A stretch of 14,955 nt of DNA from Leptolinea sp. UBA5366. Its GTDB lineage: Bacteria; Chloroflexota; Anaerolineae; Anaerolineales; Anaerolineaceae. Position 1 is the first letter of the stretch; every line of letters begins with the position of its first letter. Made by a program: the position numbers and the translations under genes. The stretch is from contig DHPK01000017.1 in the NCBI GenBank assembly GCA_002407845.1, positions 1-14,955 on the forward strand. The letters run 5' to 3'. The notes under the pieces are model-generated. The model had not been told where the DNA came from, ran no database searches, and worked only from the letters and a program-made list of their open reading frames with translations. This document shows positions 7,312 to 14,955 of the stretch, piece by piece.

Positions 7312-8532
7312 ATGACTCGACAAAAGACTTTCCTCCTGTTCCTCATGATTGCTTGCTTCTGGCTGTTATCTGGCGCGCTGCTGGTCGCGGCTGACGCACT
7401 GTGGTCTCCGCGAAACGAAAACCTCTTTTTCAATGATCATTTTCTTGAAACGGATCTCGCCGCCCCGCGCGAATACCAGGCAGCGGGTCAATCCGGGAAA
7501 ATTCAGCTTTGGATCGCGCCTGAATCACCGCGCATTCTTTCTGAATATTCAAACGGATCAATGTTCAAAGGAAGTTTCCGATATATGGATAAAACTGGGA
7601 CAGCCTGGCTGCTGGTTGAATCGCTGGACGGACTCTTCGCATCCGGATGGGTTCGCGAAGATGAACTTCAGGTGATCTACGACGACATATCGTTTTATGA
7701 AGAGCATTTCTCCGACCTGATCCCGTACGAAGGTCAAGTGAACCCCGACCTCCTCTATGATTTCGTTTTTTGGCAATATCCGGGATCAGAGCGGAAGAAC
7801 GATGTCTGGCTTGATCCAGAGTTTCCGCTGACACATCAGGACATCGCTGTTCCCTATGCCTATATTGACGCAGACGAAAACAGATGGGCTTATTATGAAG
7901 TGATGGGCGGAAAATATGCGAAAGGATGGGTCTTTTACGACGATCCATATCGAACGGAACCGGTCACAATCGACAAATCAAAGCCCGAACCAGTCGAGAT
8001 CCCCATTTTCAATAATACTCAAAGCCAGGAAATAGCGGGCGATCCGCAGTCAGACAGCCAAAAAGAAGCGCTTTCCGCTATCAATATCTGGAACATCCTC
8101 GAGACGCCGCTCGATCCGGTGAATCCAGCCGGACAGATCATGGCTCAATACAGCAACTTGAGCTGTATTGAGGGCACCGATCAGCAGATTTTCTGCGCTC
8201 CCGGCACAGGGTTGGATTTTTCGGCTCTGTTGGATGCCAGGGAATTTGCAGTCTTCGAGGTTGACGGTCAAACACGCCAGTACGCGATGGCATCTTACAA
8301 CGCAAGCTACGATTCAGGCGAAAAGGCCAGCTTCGATCAGGGTTACCAAGCTGCAATCAAAGCCTATCAGCAGCTGCCCGAATTTACGGAGACAGAGCTT
8401 GACGGGATCGACGCGGAGACGGCTGGCGCGCAATATCTGACGACATTTCTAAAAGAAGATTTAATTTGCATGCTGCTTGGAGATGAACCCGCCGATGGCA
8501 AAGAAGGGATGATTAATGTGATATGCCTGTGA
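7312..8532 (+). CDS. Secreted protein with two SH3-like segments, uncharacterised
   Basis: This 406-residue protein starts with a signal peptide (Lys-rich start, hydrophobic core about residues 6-25, likely cleavage near Ala-Ala-Asp-Ala at 26-29). Segment one (about 62-120) reads like a bacterial SH3 unit: Leu-Trp-Ile-Ala-Pro, a Thr-Ala-Trp-Leu-Leu-Val-Glu strand, and Gly-Trp-Val-Arg closing a Leu. Segment two (about 153-212) has Trp-Gln-Tyr-Pro-Gly-Ser-Glu, Arg-Trp-Ala-Tyr-Tyr, and Gly-Trp-Val-Phe-Tyr-Asp-Asp-Pro. A Phe-Tyr-Glu-Glu-His-Phe linker lies between them. After a Pro/Ser/Gln-rich linker (about 217-252) comes a C-terminal region of about 150 residues with four cysteines and no known fold. 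There is no C-terminal helix. GAAAGGA at 7297-7303 supports the ATG. It may bind wall polymers or other surface ligands, which is inference from the SH3-like fold. Confidence 0.78.
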   Translation: MTRQKTFLLFLMIACFWLLSGALLVAADALWSPRNENLFFNDHFLETDLAAPREYQAAGQSGKIQLWIAPESPRILSEYSNGSMFKGSFRYMDKTGTAWLLVESLDGLFASGWVREDELQVIYDDISFYEEHFSDLIPYEGQVNPDLLYDFVFWQYPGSERKNDVWLDPEFPLTHQDIAVPYAYIDADENRWAYYEVMGGKYAKGWVFYDDPYRTEPVTIDKSKPEPVEIPIFNNTQSQEIAGDPQSDSQKEALSAINIWNILETPLDPVNPAGQIMAQYSNLSCIEGTDQQIFCAPGTGLDFSALLDAREFAVFEVDGQTRQYAMASYNASYDSGEKASFDQGYQAAIKAYQQLPEFTETELDGIDAETAGAQYLTTFLKEDLICMLLGDEPADGKEGMINVICL

Positions 8533-8566
8533 CAAGGGGCAGATGAGCTCGTTTTGATGGGTTCAA

Positions 8567-8606
8567 GGAAAAACCAGCGAAATACTGCTGGTTTTTCCTT
8601 TTTTTT
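8567..8606 (+). terminator. Intrinsic terminator after the SH3-like gene
   Basis: GGAAAAACCAGC at 8567-8578 pairs perfectly with GCTGGTTTTTCC at 8587-8598 around an eight-base loop, followed by eight T at 8599-8606. The T-tract runs into the stop codon of the convergent GNAT gene (TAA on the minus strand, 8607-8605). In the minus direction there is no good U-tract. Confidence 0.93.
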
Positions 8607-9111
8607 ATTCACCCGCGGACGGAGCCCCCATCTCCCGCAGCGTGTCGCCGGTGATGCGATAGACCGTCCACTCATCCATCGGTTCAGCGCCTAGTGAAAG
8701 ATAAAAGTCAATGCTGGGCTGGTTCCAGTCGAGACACCACCATTCAAGCCGTCCACAGCCGCGTTCGACCGCAATTTGAGCCAGTTTCTTCAGAAATGCT
8801 TTTCCGAAGCCGCGATGCCGAAATTCCGATTTGATGTACAAATCTTCGAGATAGACACCTGCCCTGCCTAAAAAAGTTGAGAAATTATGGAAGAAAAGCG
8901 CGAAACCAACCGGAACGCCGCCCGCTTCACCGATGATCGTTTCTGCAGTTTTCTTCTCGAACAGCCATTCTTTCAGCAGGTCTTCAGTAGCAACGACCTG
9001 ATCCTCCATTTTTTCATAGGCAGCCAGTTCTCTGATAAAGGTCAGGATCAGCCCGATATCAGCCGGTTCAGCAAAACGAAACTGAATCTGTTCGGCAGTT
9101 GAATTCGTCAT
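8605..9111 (-). CDS. GNAT N-acetyltransferase, diamine/thialysine (SSAT-like) type
   Basis: This 168-residue acetyl-CoA-dependent enzyme spans one GNAT domain. Visible marks are Phe-Ile-Arg-Glu-Leu-Ala-Ala-Tyr-Glu-Lys (25-34), Phe-Phe-His-Asn-Phe-Ser-Thr-Phe-Leu-Gly-Arg (73-83), Tyr-Leu-Glu-Asp-Leu-Tyr (88-93), the acetyl-CoA loop Arg-His-Arg-Gly-Phe-Gly (98-103), Leu-Glu-Trp-Trp-Cys-Leu-Asp-Trp-Asn (122-130) and Phe-Tyr-x-Ser-Leu-Gly-Ala (136-142). These match the spermidine/spermine and thialysine N-acetyltransferase group, so the substrate is probably a diamine or a lysine analogue. The exact substrate is unknown. An in-frame GTG at 9117 would add two residues, but it lies only two bases from the GAGG site, whereas ATG at 9111 is eight bases away. 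It is convergent with the SH3-like gene. Confidence 0.85.
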   Translation of the reverse strand: MTNSTAEQIQFRFAEPADIGLILTFIRELAAYEKMEDQVVATEDLLKEWLFEKKTAETIIGEAGGVPVGFALFFHNFSTFLGRAGVYLEDLYIKSEFRHRGFGKAFLKKLAQIAVERGCGRLEWWCLDWNQPSIDFYLSLGAEPMDEWTVYRITGDTLREMGAPSAGE

Positions 9112-9119
9112 AAGCACAT

Positions 9120-9123
9120 CCTC
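9120..9123 (-). promoter_or_regulatory. Ribosome binding site of the GNAT gene
   Basis: GAGG on the minus strand lies eight bases before the ATG at 9111 and favours that codon over the GTG at 9117. The extended sequence GAGGATGT (9123 to 9116) also occurs in the arms of the hairpin at 9216-9244. Confidence 0.65.
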
Positions 9124-9178
9124 AAAATGATTTTCAATAAGTTTAACTGCAGAACAAATTTCTTTGGCAAAGTCAGGA

Positions 9179-9203
9179 GGCTCTGCCTTGCTCAGAAAGA
9201 GCC
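9179..9203 (-). other. Second small hairpin in the 9112-9286 gap
   Basis: GGCTCT at 9179-9184 pairs with AGAGCC at 9198-9203 around a 13-base loop. It sits between the 9216-9244 hairpin and the GNAT start. No T-tract follows on the minus strand. Its role, if any, is unclear. Confidence 0.3.
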
Positions 9204-9215
9204 GATTAAATATTC

Positions 9216-9244
9216 AGAGGATGTCCTTGTAAAAGACATCCTCT
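9216..9244 (-). terminator. Hairpin downstream of the surface-protein gene
   Basis: AGAGGATGTC at 9216-9225 and GACATCCTCT at 9235-9244 form a perfect 10-bp stem with a nine-base loop, 42 bases beyond the stop of the DUF11-type gene. On the minus strand the stem is followed by a poor U-tract (GAATATTTAATC). On the plus strand it is followed by AATTTTTATC. It is most likely the end of the surface-protein transcript, possibly working in both directions, but it could also be a leader element of the GNAT gene. Confidence 0.45.
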
Positions 9245-9286
9245 AATTTTTATCTGACTTTATTCGATCGAAAAGGACTCAGGAAA

Positions 9287-12200
9287 TTAGAACCCAGTTT
9301 CTGGCAGAATTATTTCGGTCTTTTTGACCGGAACTTCCACTGATGTTTCCGCTGGATCAGACTGGTCGCTCGTCGTGATCGCGCGGTTGACAACCTTTCC
9401 CGCTGCTGCATCCGCCGGTTTCACAACCCGCGTTGCTTCACAGCGAATCGTCCCTCCCACTTCAAATTTCGCAACCGGCACGGCGGGATCACAAATCAGC
9501 GTATCAGCAGCTGCGTCCTGAACCATGACGTTACTCAGCGTGACATCCCCGCTGTTTTTCACGACTATTTCAAAGCGGATTGTATCGCCGACTTTGTAAA
9601 GATCCTTTGGCTCGGCAGCCACTTCTGTTTTTGTAATTTCCAATAACGGATTGGTAATCAGGGTTACGGTTGCATATCCATGAAGCGGACCGACCTGATC
9701 GCTGTTCGCAGTCGCCTTGTTGATGATTTCCCCGACGTCAAAATCGTCCTGCGTCACAACATGTGTTGCAGGGCAGATGATCTTTTCAGCAATGGCAAGC
9801 GGCCAGCTTTGAGCGCCCGTTGCCGTCACAGTTGAGGGAGGGGGCGTGCACGCCGCAAAATCAACCACCGCATTATCATCAACCAGCGTCACATTGGTCA
9901 GTTCCGAGTTGCCTGTGTTCTGAACAGTGATTTGGAACGGAACTGTATCGCCAACTTCATACTTGGCTGGGGGATCTGCCAAGACTTCAACCTTCAAGAT
10001 TTCCATTGAATTGGATGCAAAGACCGAGATCCCGGCTTGAGCGCAGTTATTTGAAGTTACGGGGTCAATCTGTGCTCCGGTGAGCGCCACACACGCCCGG
10101 TTCGTCAGCGTAACGCCTGGCGGAGTTGCCGGAGTTCCAATCGCAAGCCGGGCATGAACCAGGATTGGCGCATCAACCACTTCTCCAGCACTGATGATCT
10201 TGCCTTCCGGAACGGTATAACTGCAGGTAAAGGCAGATTGCGTAAAATCGCAATCCCAGCTTCCCTCAATCCGCCCCTCAGTGTCAATTGACTCAATGAT
10301 CACCCCCTGCGGGAGGATATCTGTAACGGTCAGCGTTGCGCCAGGCAGCAGCGGACCAGTGCCTGCCGTAGTACCATTTTTTACAACAATACTGTACGTG
10401 AGCGGATTATGGCTGGTCACCTGCAGCTTATCAACAATTTTTCCAAGCGCCGGATCTGGCGGATAAACAAAGACGGTCGCGATGTTTGATTTTTCGAAGA
10501 CGATATCTGTGAGTCCTAAAGTAAAGTGATTGGAATACAAGTCGCCTTTCGCGTTTCCAACCGGTGTCAGCGGGATCGTGACAGCATAATATCCATTTTT
10601 TGGCAGCAGTGCTCCATTATTTGGCAGCAGCATGAAAGCTGTAACACTGTTCAAGTCAGCCGGGCAGCCGCTCTGACCAAAGTCAGAGGATTGACAGAAA
10701 ACCGTCGTACCGGCGGTACAGCTGCCAGCCCCGCTGTAAAGACACTGCGATGAATCATAAGGATTGGCGTTGATCTCTTGCGGCAGGCGGCTTGAATAAT
10801 AGAAACGTATGTTTGGATCAGCGATGGTATACGGCGATGTCGGCTGCGCAATCGGCGCTGTCAACAGGCGGGACAAATGGTAAGTCCCCTGATATTTTGT
10901 TTTTGGTAGCCGATAGGGGTCAATTTCGTTGTTGTACGGCAGAATATCGAGTACCCGAACATTCTTGGTTGTCTCCGTCCGCGTCCCGTAATACATCGTG
11001 AATTCAAAAGGCGTTCCCTCGAGTACAATCGGCGTCCGGGTGAATTTTTGAGCGAGGAAGATGATGTCAGCATTGACCCGAGCGGCATGATCATCGCGCG
11101 AACACGCCTGACGCGCATCGCAGCGAAAGCCTTGGTCGCCGTCAACATAAAAGGCTTTGATCAATTCATTGTTTGTTGAATCGGCGAATGCCGTATTATA
11201 TACGATCGTCCCGGCAGGCGCATCGACATCCACAATCACCCGAAAATTCAAAGTAGGGATATCGCCTTGCCGATCGCCAAACCGAGCGTGCGGCACCAGC
11301 TGCAAGGGAAGATCCCAACGGCAGACCGTATAACCGGCGGGAATGCCATTTGGGAAAATATCCTTTGGCAAGCCTGTCGATCCCTTCTGACAGAAAGTTG
11401 GCTCCCGGCTTTCTCCTCCGAAGGTAGAAGAATCGGGCATATAGGTTGTGTAGCGAGGCAGCACGTCCCAGACTGTGACATTCGTCAGGTGAGGATAATC
11501 GTTCGATGAGAGGTTCACCTGCAGAGAATATTCGATCTGTGTCAGCGGTCCTACAACCGGATAGACTGCCGGCTGAAGCGGATCTTTGGGGTGCGTAATC
11601 GAATTCTTGGTGATCTTAGCCCATTCTTTCCCGACCACTTTGATCGCATCGGATTGATAAGTCCTTGGATAATTATCCGCTTCGATATACGATTGATGGG
11701 GGATATACATTCCCATTGTTGAGGCGTTTGCTGCAAACGGGACTTTCGTTCCATCGGCAAGGATGTCCACACCTGAGGTCAGCGCAGTATCGCGCACCAT
11801 CAACGGCGCAAACATCAGCAGGTTCGTCCCCGGTGTCAGCTTCTCAAATTTAATGCGAATCCGATTGACATCCTGAAGGTTGTACCCTGCTGCTTTCAAA
11901 GCTGCGACAGAATCAAACCAAAGCGCTTCATCGTTACCGCAGCCGCTATCTGCCTGATCCGATCCTGTATACAACGGCTCGTCATATTCATTGGTGACAT
12001 TGTTGAAAGACGCCCAGGTTTTCCGTTCAGTTAGGCTAACGCCCAGCTGTGAATTGTAGCCCGGCATATCCAGCAGACTGCCAGCAATAAAGTAGTGGAC
12101 GACGCCAATGCTCTTATCATTTAGACCTAAATCAGTTCCAACAGCTGTTGTATCGATCATCTCAGCGCGCGAATTGTCAAATTTATAGCAGATCGTGCCA

Positions 12201-13768
12201 TTGTCTAAGCGGTCAGATCCGGTGTTCGTTATTCGAGTATAGGAGCTGTAGAATTGACCTGGAATCGCCTGATTAACGTTCTCATCCCAGACGGAATTCG
12301 GGTCAGGGAAAGCGGTCAAGGACGCCTGGGGCGGCCCCCAACGCCATTGAGCAGCCATATCGTCGAAAGCCGTACGGTACCCGCGAAAAATATTGTAAGA
12401 CACTTGATTATTGGTCGGATCACTTTCCTGATTCAACTGCCCGGAAATGGAAGATGAGTTTGCCGGATCAAATCGAATCGAGCTGACAAATTCACGCACA
12501 ATTGAAGGAACCGGAGGAGCGATATCAGTCTTGGGAATCCAAATGATGTACCATTTGTCAGCCACCCACCATTCATTTTCAGGCGCATCAAGGTTTCCAA
12601 TGGTGATCAGTGTTCTGGAGGATGCGACCTGAGTATGCCGGGTCGGGAAATGATCAAGTGTCATATCCGTGCCTTGAATGGTCATGGTAAAGGTCTGATT
12701 GGCTGTGGGTGTGATTGAGCAGACGCCGCCGTTAGCAACGGTGAAAGCGCCAATGTTCGACCGCTCCGAAGTAGTTAATGCTCGCTGAAAGTCCGATACG
12801 TGATAATTCGCGCCATCCAGCCGGTTGCCAGTGAGATGGTAAGTGTCCATCACACCCAGACAGTAATTATTATCCAGTAGAGTAATGTTTTTATAGTTAG
12901 GTCCAAACCAGCGCGGATTATTTACTAGCCAGGTCGTCGGGATTTGGGCGTTAGGGAAACTTGTGTTGGAGAAATCACTGATCAGAGAGAAAGAAGGCTT
13001 CAGCAATTCACTGCCCTTGCGGGACCCTTGCTTATAAATCCCCACCATGATTGGCAGCACATATCCGTCTTCGCCGCTGGGTCCGCTTTTTTCGATCATC
13101 TGAAAGTTTTTCCAGTTGACGTAATGCTTGACGTCCCAATTTGGTTTTGCCGCAACGGTCAGCGTGCGCAGCTCGCCGCCAGGCAAAACTATTGCCGGAA
13201 TATCTGAACCGCCAACGGTCAATTTATAATTAGGCGGATTGATCTTGGTTCCGTTTGGCGTTGTTGCCAATACCCAAGCTGGTATTTTCATGTTGACATG
13301 CTGTCCGTCTGGGACGTAACAATAGAGCGTTTGGCCGTCACTCGAAATGTAAGAATTTTTACTGGGATTTCCAGCTGCCGGTTGGCCTTCAATTGGGTTT
13401 TTACAGCCCCCCGTTACCGGAATCAGACTCTCATAAATAAATTTTTCAACTCTGGTCAAAGGCGGGTTGACTGGATCATTGGTGTAAGAAGGAGGCAGAG
13501 CAAAATTCCCGAGCGATATCGTCATGAGCACTTCACGGGTGAAATTCGGCGTATCAACGCGGGTAACCAGAACTTCATAAGTTGTGCTGTCAAAGGTTCT
13601 GACAATTCCATTGGTACCATCTTTATCAAGCAGTGGGTCCCAGGTTTCGGAACCATCTGATAAGGTAGCCACGCCGATTGTTTCAGTCTGGGCTTGAACC
13701 GGCTGCCCGATTAATGTAACCATTAATAGCAATGCTATAAAAAAGATAATCTGTTGGTATTTTTTCAT
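9287..13768 (-). CDS. Very large secreted surface protein with DUF11-type repeats
   Basis: This 1493-residue protein starts with a clear signal peptide (Met-Lys-Lys-Tyr, hydrophobic core, Val-Gln-Ala cleavage after residue 26). The early part has an Asp-Gly-Thr-Asn-Gly-Ile-Val-Arg-Thr motif typical of DUF11 surface proteins. Residues about 190-740 are Asn/Thr/aromatic-rich with no fold I know. DUF11-like beta domains lie near 744-860, 914-1040 and 1121-1246, with Asp-Val-Leu-Pro and Asp-Ile-Leu-Pro turns. Two closely related repeats of about 110 residues follow (about 1255-1365 and 1373-1485), each with Val-Gly-Asp-Thr then Val-x-Asn-x-Gly. The protein ends in Leu-Pro-Glu-Thr-Gly-Phe with no membrane helix or basic tail. 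The frame is open 28 codons further upstream, but ATG at 13768 begins the signal peptide and has GGGG eight bases before it. Likely a cell-surface or adhesion protein. Confidence 0.85.
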   Translation of the reverse strand: MKKYQQIIFFIALLLMVTLIGQPVQAQTETIGVATLSDGSETWDPLLDKDGTNGIVRTFDSTTYEVLVTRVDTPNFTREVLMTISLGNFALPPSYTNDPVNPPLTRVEKFIYESLIPVTGGCKNPIEGQPAAGNPSKNSYISSDGQTLYCYVPDGQHVNMKIPAWVLATTPNGTKINPPNYKLTVGGSDIPAIVLPGGELRTLTVAAKPNWDVKHYVNWKNFQMIEKSGPSGEDGYVLPIMVGIYKQGSRKGSELLKPSFSLISDFSNTSFPNAQIPTTWLVNNPRWFGPNYKNITLLDNNYCLGVMDTYHLTGNRLDGANYHVSDFQRALTTSERSNIGAFTVANGGVCSITPTANQTFTMTIQGTDMTLDHFPTRHTQVASSRTLITIGNLDAPENEWWVADKWYIIWIPKTDIAPPVPSIVREFVSSIRFDPANSSSISGQLNQESDPTNNQVSYNIFRGYRTAFDDMAAQWRWGPPQASLTAFPDPNSVWDENVNQAIPGQFYSSYTRITNTGSDRLDNGTICYKFDNSRAEMIDTTAVGTDLGLNDKSIGVVHYFIAGSLLDMPGYNSQLGVSLTERKTWASFNNVTNEYDEPLYTGSDQADSGCGNDEALWFDSVAALKAAGYNLQDVNRIRIKFEKLTPGTNLLMFAPLMVRDTALTSGVDILADGTKVPFAANASTMGMYIPHQSYIEADNYPRTYQSDAIKVVGKEWAKITKNSITHPKDPLQPAVYPVVGPLTQIEYSLQVNLSSNDYPHLTNVTVWDVLPRYTTYMPDSSTFGGESREPTFCQKGSTGLPKDIFPNGIPAGYTVCRWDLPLQLVPHARFGDRQGDIPTLNFRVIVDVDAPAGTIVYNTAFADSTNNELIKAFYVDGDQGFRCDARQACSRDDHAARVNADIIFLAQKFTRTPIVLEGTPFEFTMYYGTRTETTKNVRVLDILPYNNEIDPYRLPKTKYQGTYHLSRLLTAPIAQPTSPYTIADPNIRFYYSSRLPQEINANPYDSSQCLYSGAGSCTAGTTVFCQSSDFGQSGCPADLNSVTAFMLLPNNGALLPKNGYYAVTIPLTPVGNAKGDLYSNHFTLGLTDIVFEKSNIATVFVYPPDPALGKIVDKLQVTSHNPLTYSIVVKNGTTAGTGPLLPGATLTVTDILPQGVIIESIDTEGRIEGSWDCDFTQSAFTCSYTVPEGKIISAGEVVDAPILVHARLAIGTPATPPGVTLTNRACVALTGAQIDPVTSNNCAQAGISVFASNSMEILKVEVLADPPAKYEVGDTVPFQITVQNTGNSELTNVTLVDDNAVVDFAACTPPPSTVTATGAQSWPLAIAEKIICPATHVVTQDDFDVGEIINKATANSDQVGPLHGYATVTLITNPLLEITKTEVAAEPKDLYKVGDTIRFEIVVKNSGDVTLSNVMVQDAAADTLICDPAVPVAKFEVGGTIRCEATRVVKPADAAAGKVVNRAITTSDQSDPAETSVEVPVKKTEIILPETGF

Positions 13769-14039
13769 GATTTTTACCCCGCTGCAGACGAATAAAATGA
13801 CTAACAATTCAATCTGTCCCAATGTTCTTAATAATTCGATAAATTGGTACAAAAATTACCTGAATTAATGGTCGCAAGTTTCATGCCATCACCAAAATAA
13901 AAAGAAATTCAATTTGTAAAAATTACATGTCTGCTTTGAAGAGAAAACCAATCGAGTTCTTTTTTCATTGCTGGTAAATAGACGAAGTCCGATGATCTTT
14001 AAATGAAGATTCCTTGCGGCGTTCAGCGGAATAACAAGA
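13769..14039 (-). other. AT-rich upstream region of the surface-protein gene
   Basis: These 271 bases are clearly more AT-rich than the genes and should hold the promoter and leader of the surface protein. AAAAATTAC occurs twice on the plus strand (about 13852-13860 and 13919-13927). I could not pick a convincing -35/-10 pair. No convincing small ORF or RNA gene was seen. Confidence 0.4.
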
Positions 14040-14064
14040 AGACCATCATACGCTTTGATGGTCT
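14040..14064 (-). terminator. Intrinsic terminator after the flavin oxidoreductase gene
   Basis: On the minus strand AGACCATCA (14064 to 14056) pairs with TGATGGTCT (14048 to 14040) around a seven-base loop and is followed by TCTTGTTATT. It lies about 100 bases after the oxidoreductase stop and separates that gene from the surface-protein gene. The U-tract is broken, which lowers confidence. Confidence 0.55.
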
Positions 14065-14162
14065 CCTTCGTTTGAATTCCTCTCGGTTGATTAAAGATAA
14101 GGCTATAACGTCAACCAGGTATCACGGACTGACATTCCGCTTGACCTGCGCCTCGTCTTCGC

Positions 14163-14955
14163 TTAAATGGCAGCTCCAGCAGCGGAGCCATCCCGAATAG
14201 CAGTCATGATCGTTCCGGGCTGTCTTGCATCGCCCAGCAGCCAGACCTTTTTGGGGATCTTGTTGTAGACCTGCCGATACAAGTTATCGTCTGAGGTATA
14301 TCCGATCGACAGCACAATTTGATCAGCTTTCACTGCAACGGTTCCATCCGCATGATTGATGGTCACTTGATCGCCAATAAATGATTTCACCGTAGCGCTC
14401 AAATGGACGGGGATCTGATGATAGGTCAGCAGTTCCAGCAGCATATGCTGATTGGGCAGCGCGATTGGTTCGACTGGAGCCTTCATTAATCCATCCCGCG
14501 CTTCAACCAAGGTGACTTCATGCCCCTGCCGTTTCAGCCAGACGGCTGTTTCGATGCCGACCTGACCGCCGCCGATCAGCACGATGTTTTTCCCGAGGGA
14601 TTTTTCGTTCAACAAAGCATCTGCAGCGGTTACGACCTTCGTGTTTTGATCTCCCTCGATCGTCAGCGTGCGCGGTTTGCTGCCTGTAGCAACAATGATC
14701 TCATCTTCGGTTAAATTGATGATTTCCTGAGCGGTCAGCCTTGCGTTCAACTTGATCGAAACGCCCAGTTTTTCCACCTGACGAATCAGCCAATCCAGCA
14801 GCCATTTATCGCGGAATTTGAAATCCGGAACGTGAGCAGGAATCATCAAGCCGCCCAAATGGTTTTCTGCTTCATAAATGGTCACGTGATGACCGCGGAT
14901 CGCAGCAACGCGGGCTGCTTCCAAACCGGCAATCCCGCCGCCGATGACAGCGACC
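14163..14955 (-). CDS. FAD/NAD(P)-binding C-terminal part of an old-yellow-enzyme-type reductase (5' end outside window)
   Basis: The frame stays open to the right edge, so only the last 263 residues are seen. The visible start reads Val-Ile-Gly-Gly-Gly-Ile-Ala-Gly-Leu-Glu-Ala-Ala-Arg, an FAD-binding dinucleotide motif, followed by Val-Thr-Ile-Tyr-Glu-Ala and Leu-Gly-Gly. A second motif, Val-Leu-Ile-Gly-Gly-Gly-Gln-Val-Gly-Ile-Glu, binds NAD(P). Ala-Thr-Gly-Ser and the late Leu-Leu-Gly-Asp-Ala complete the two-dinucleotide-domain fold. The segment between the motifs (Phe-Lys-Phe-Arg-Asp-Lys, then Leu-x-x-Leu-Gly-Val) resembles 2,4-dienoyl-CoA reductase FadH, enoate reductases and trimethylamine dehydrogenase, which carry an N-terminal TIM barrel with FMN. 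That barrel is not in the window, so the substrate is open, and a stand-alone pyridine-nucleotide oxidoreductase is possible. The protein ends just after this domain, as in FadH-like enzymes. Confidence 0.78.
   Translation of the reverse strand, partial: VAVIGGGIAGLEAARVAAIRGHHVTIYEAENHLGGLMIPAHVPDFKFRDKWLLDWLIRQVEKLGVSIKLNARLTAQEIINLTEDEIIVATGSKPRTLTIEGDQNTKVVTAADALLNEKSLGKNIVLIGGGQVGIETAVWLKRQGHEVTLVEARDGLMKAPVEPIALPNQHMLLELLTYHQIPVHLSATVKSFIGDQVTINHADGTVAVKADQIVLSIGYTSDDNLYRQVYNKIPKKVWLLGDARQPGTIMTAIRDGSAAGAAI

Noticed and set aside
13769..13852. 28-residue N-terminal extension of the surface protein
   Set aside because: The signal peptide begins at the ATG at 13768, and the extra residues would bury it.
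14003..14200. 65-codon plus-strand ORF between the surface-protein and oxidoreductase genes
   Set aside because: It spans the terminator hairpin, overlaps the oxidoreductase end, and shows no motif or good ribosome binding site.

Overview
The window looks like chromosomal DNA from a mid-GC, Gram-positive-like anaerobe. The best fit is Chloroflexota (Anaerolineae). This is inferred from gene content recalled from that group: a very large secreted DUF11-type protein ending in an LPxTGF motif, a lysyl-metabolite/polyamine-type GNAT enzyme, and a 489-residue cysteine-synthase-like protein. Clostridia are the main alternative, because the SH3-like secreted protein resembles one I know from Lachnospiraceae. 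No rRNA, tRNA, CRISPR array, transposase or phage gene was seen.

Left block (1-6814, all + strand). The 3' end of an amidohydrolase gene is followed by a GntR/HutC-type regulator. Next come a 670-residue multi-spanning membrane protein with a GT-C-like acidic loop, threonine synthase, a GtrB/Dpm1-like glycosyltransferase with two C-terminal membrane helices, and an uncharacterised fold-type-II PLP enzyme. Gaps are 0-41 bases and a strong intrinsic terminator closes the run, so it could be one transcript. The glycosyltransferase plausibly makes a polyprenyl-phosphate sugar that the membrane protein uses outside the cell. The two PLP enzymes look metabolic.

Middle block (6815-8606, + strand). 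A leader with a TATAAT box and an inverted repeat precedes a two-gene unit: a four-helix small membrane protein and a secreted protein with two SH3-like segments. A strong terminator ends the unit and overlaps the stop codon of a convergent GNAT acetyltransferase gene.

Right block (8605-14955, - strand). In transcription order this holds the C-terminal FAD/NAD(P) part of an old-yellow-enzyme-type reductase (cut by the window edge), a hairpin terminator, a 1493-residue secreted DUF11-type surface protein, another hairpin, and the GNAT gene.

The points most worth a second look are these: a perfect 24-bp inverted repeat that starts exactly at base 1, probably a contig-end fold-back artefact; an LPETGF motif that ends the surface protein with no membrane anchor after it; the small-membrane-protein/SH3 pair; the uncharacterised PLP enzyme; and an 8-base sequence shared between an intergenic hairpin and the GNAT ribosome binding site. 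I did not find a clear new defence or mobile system.
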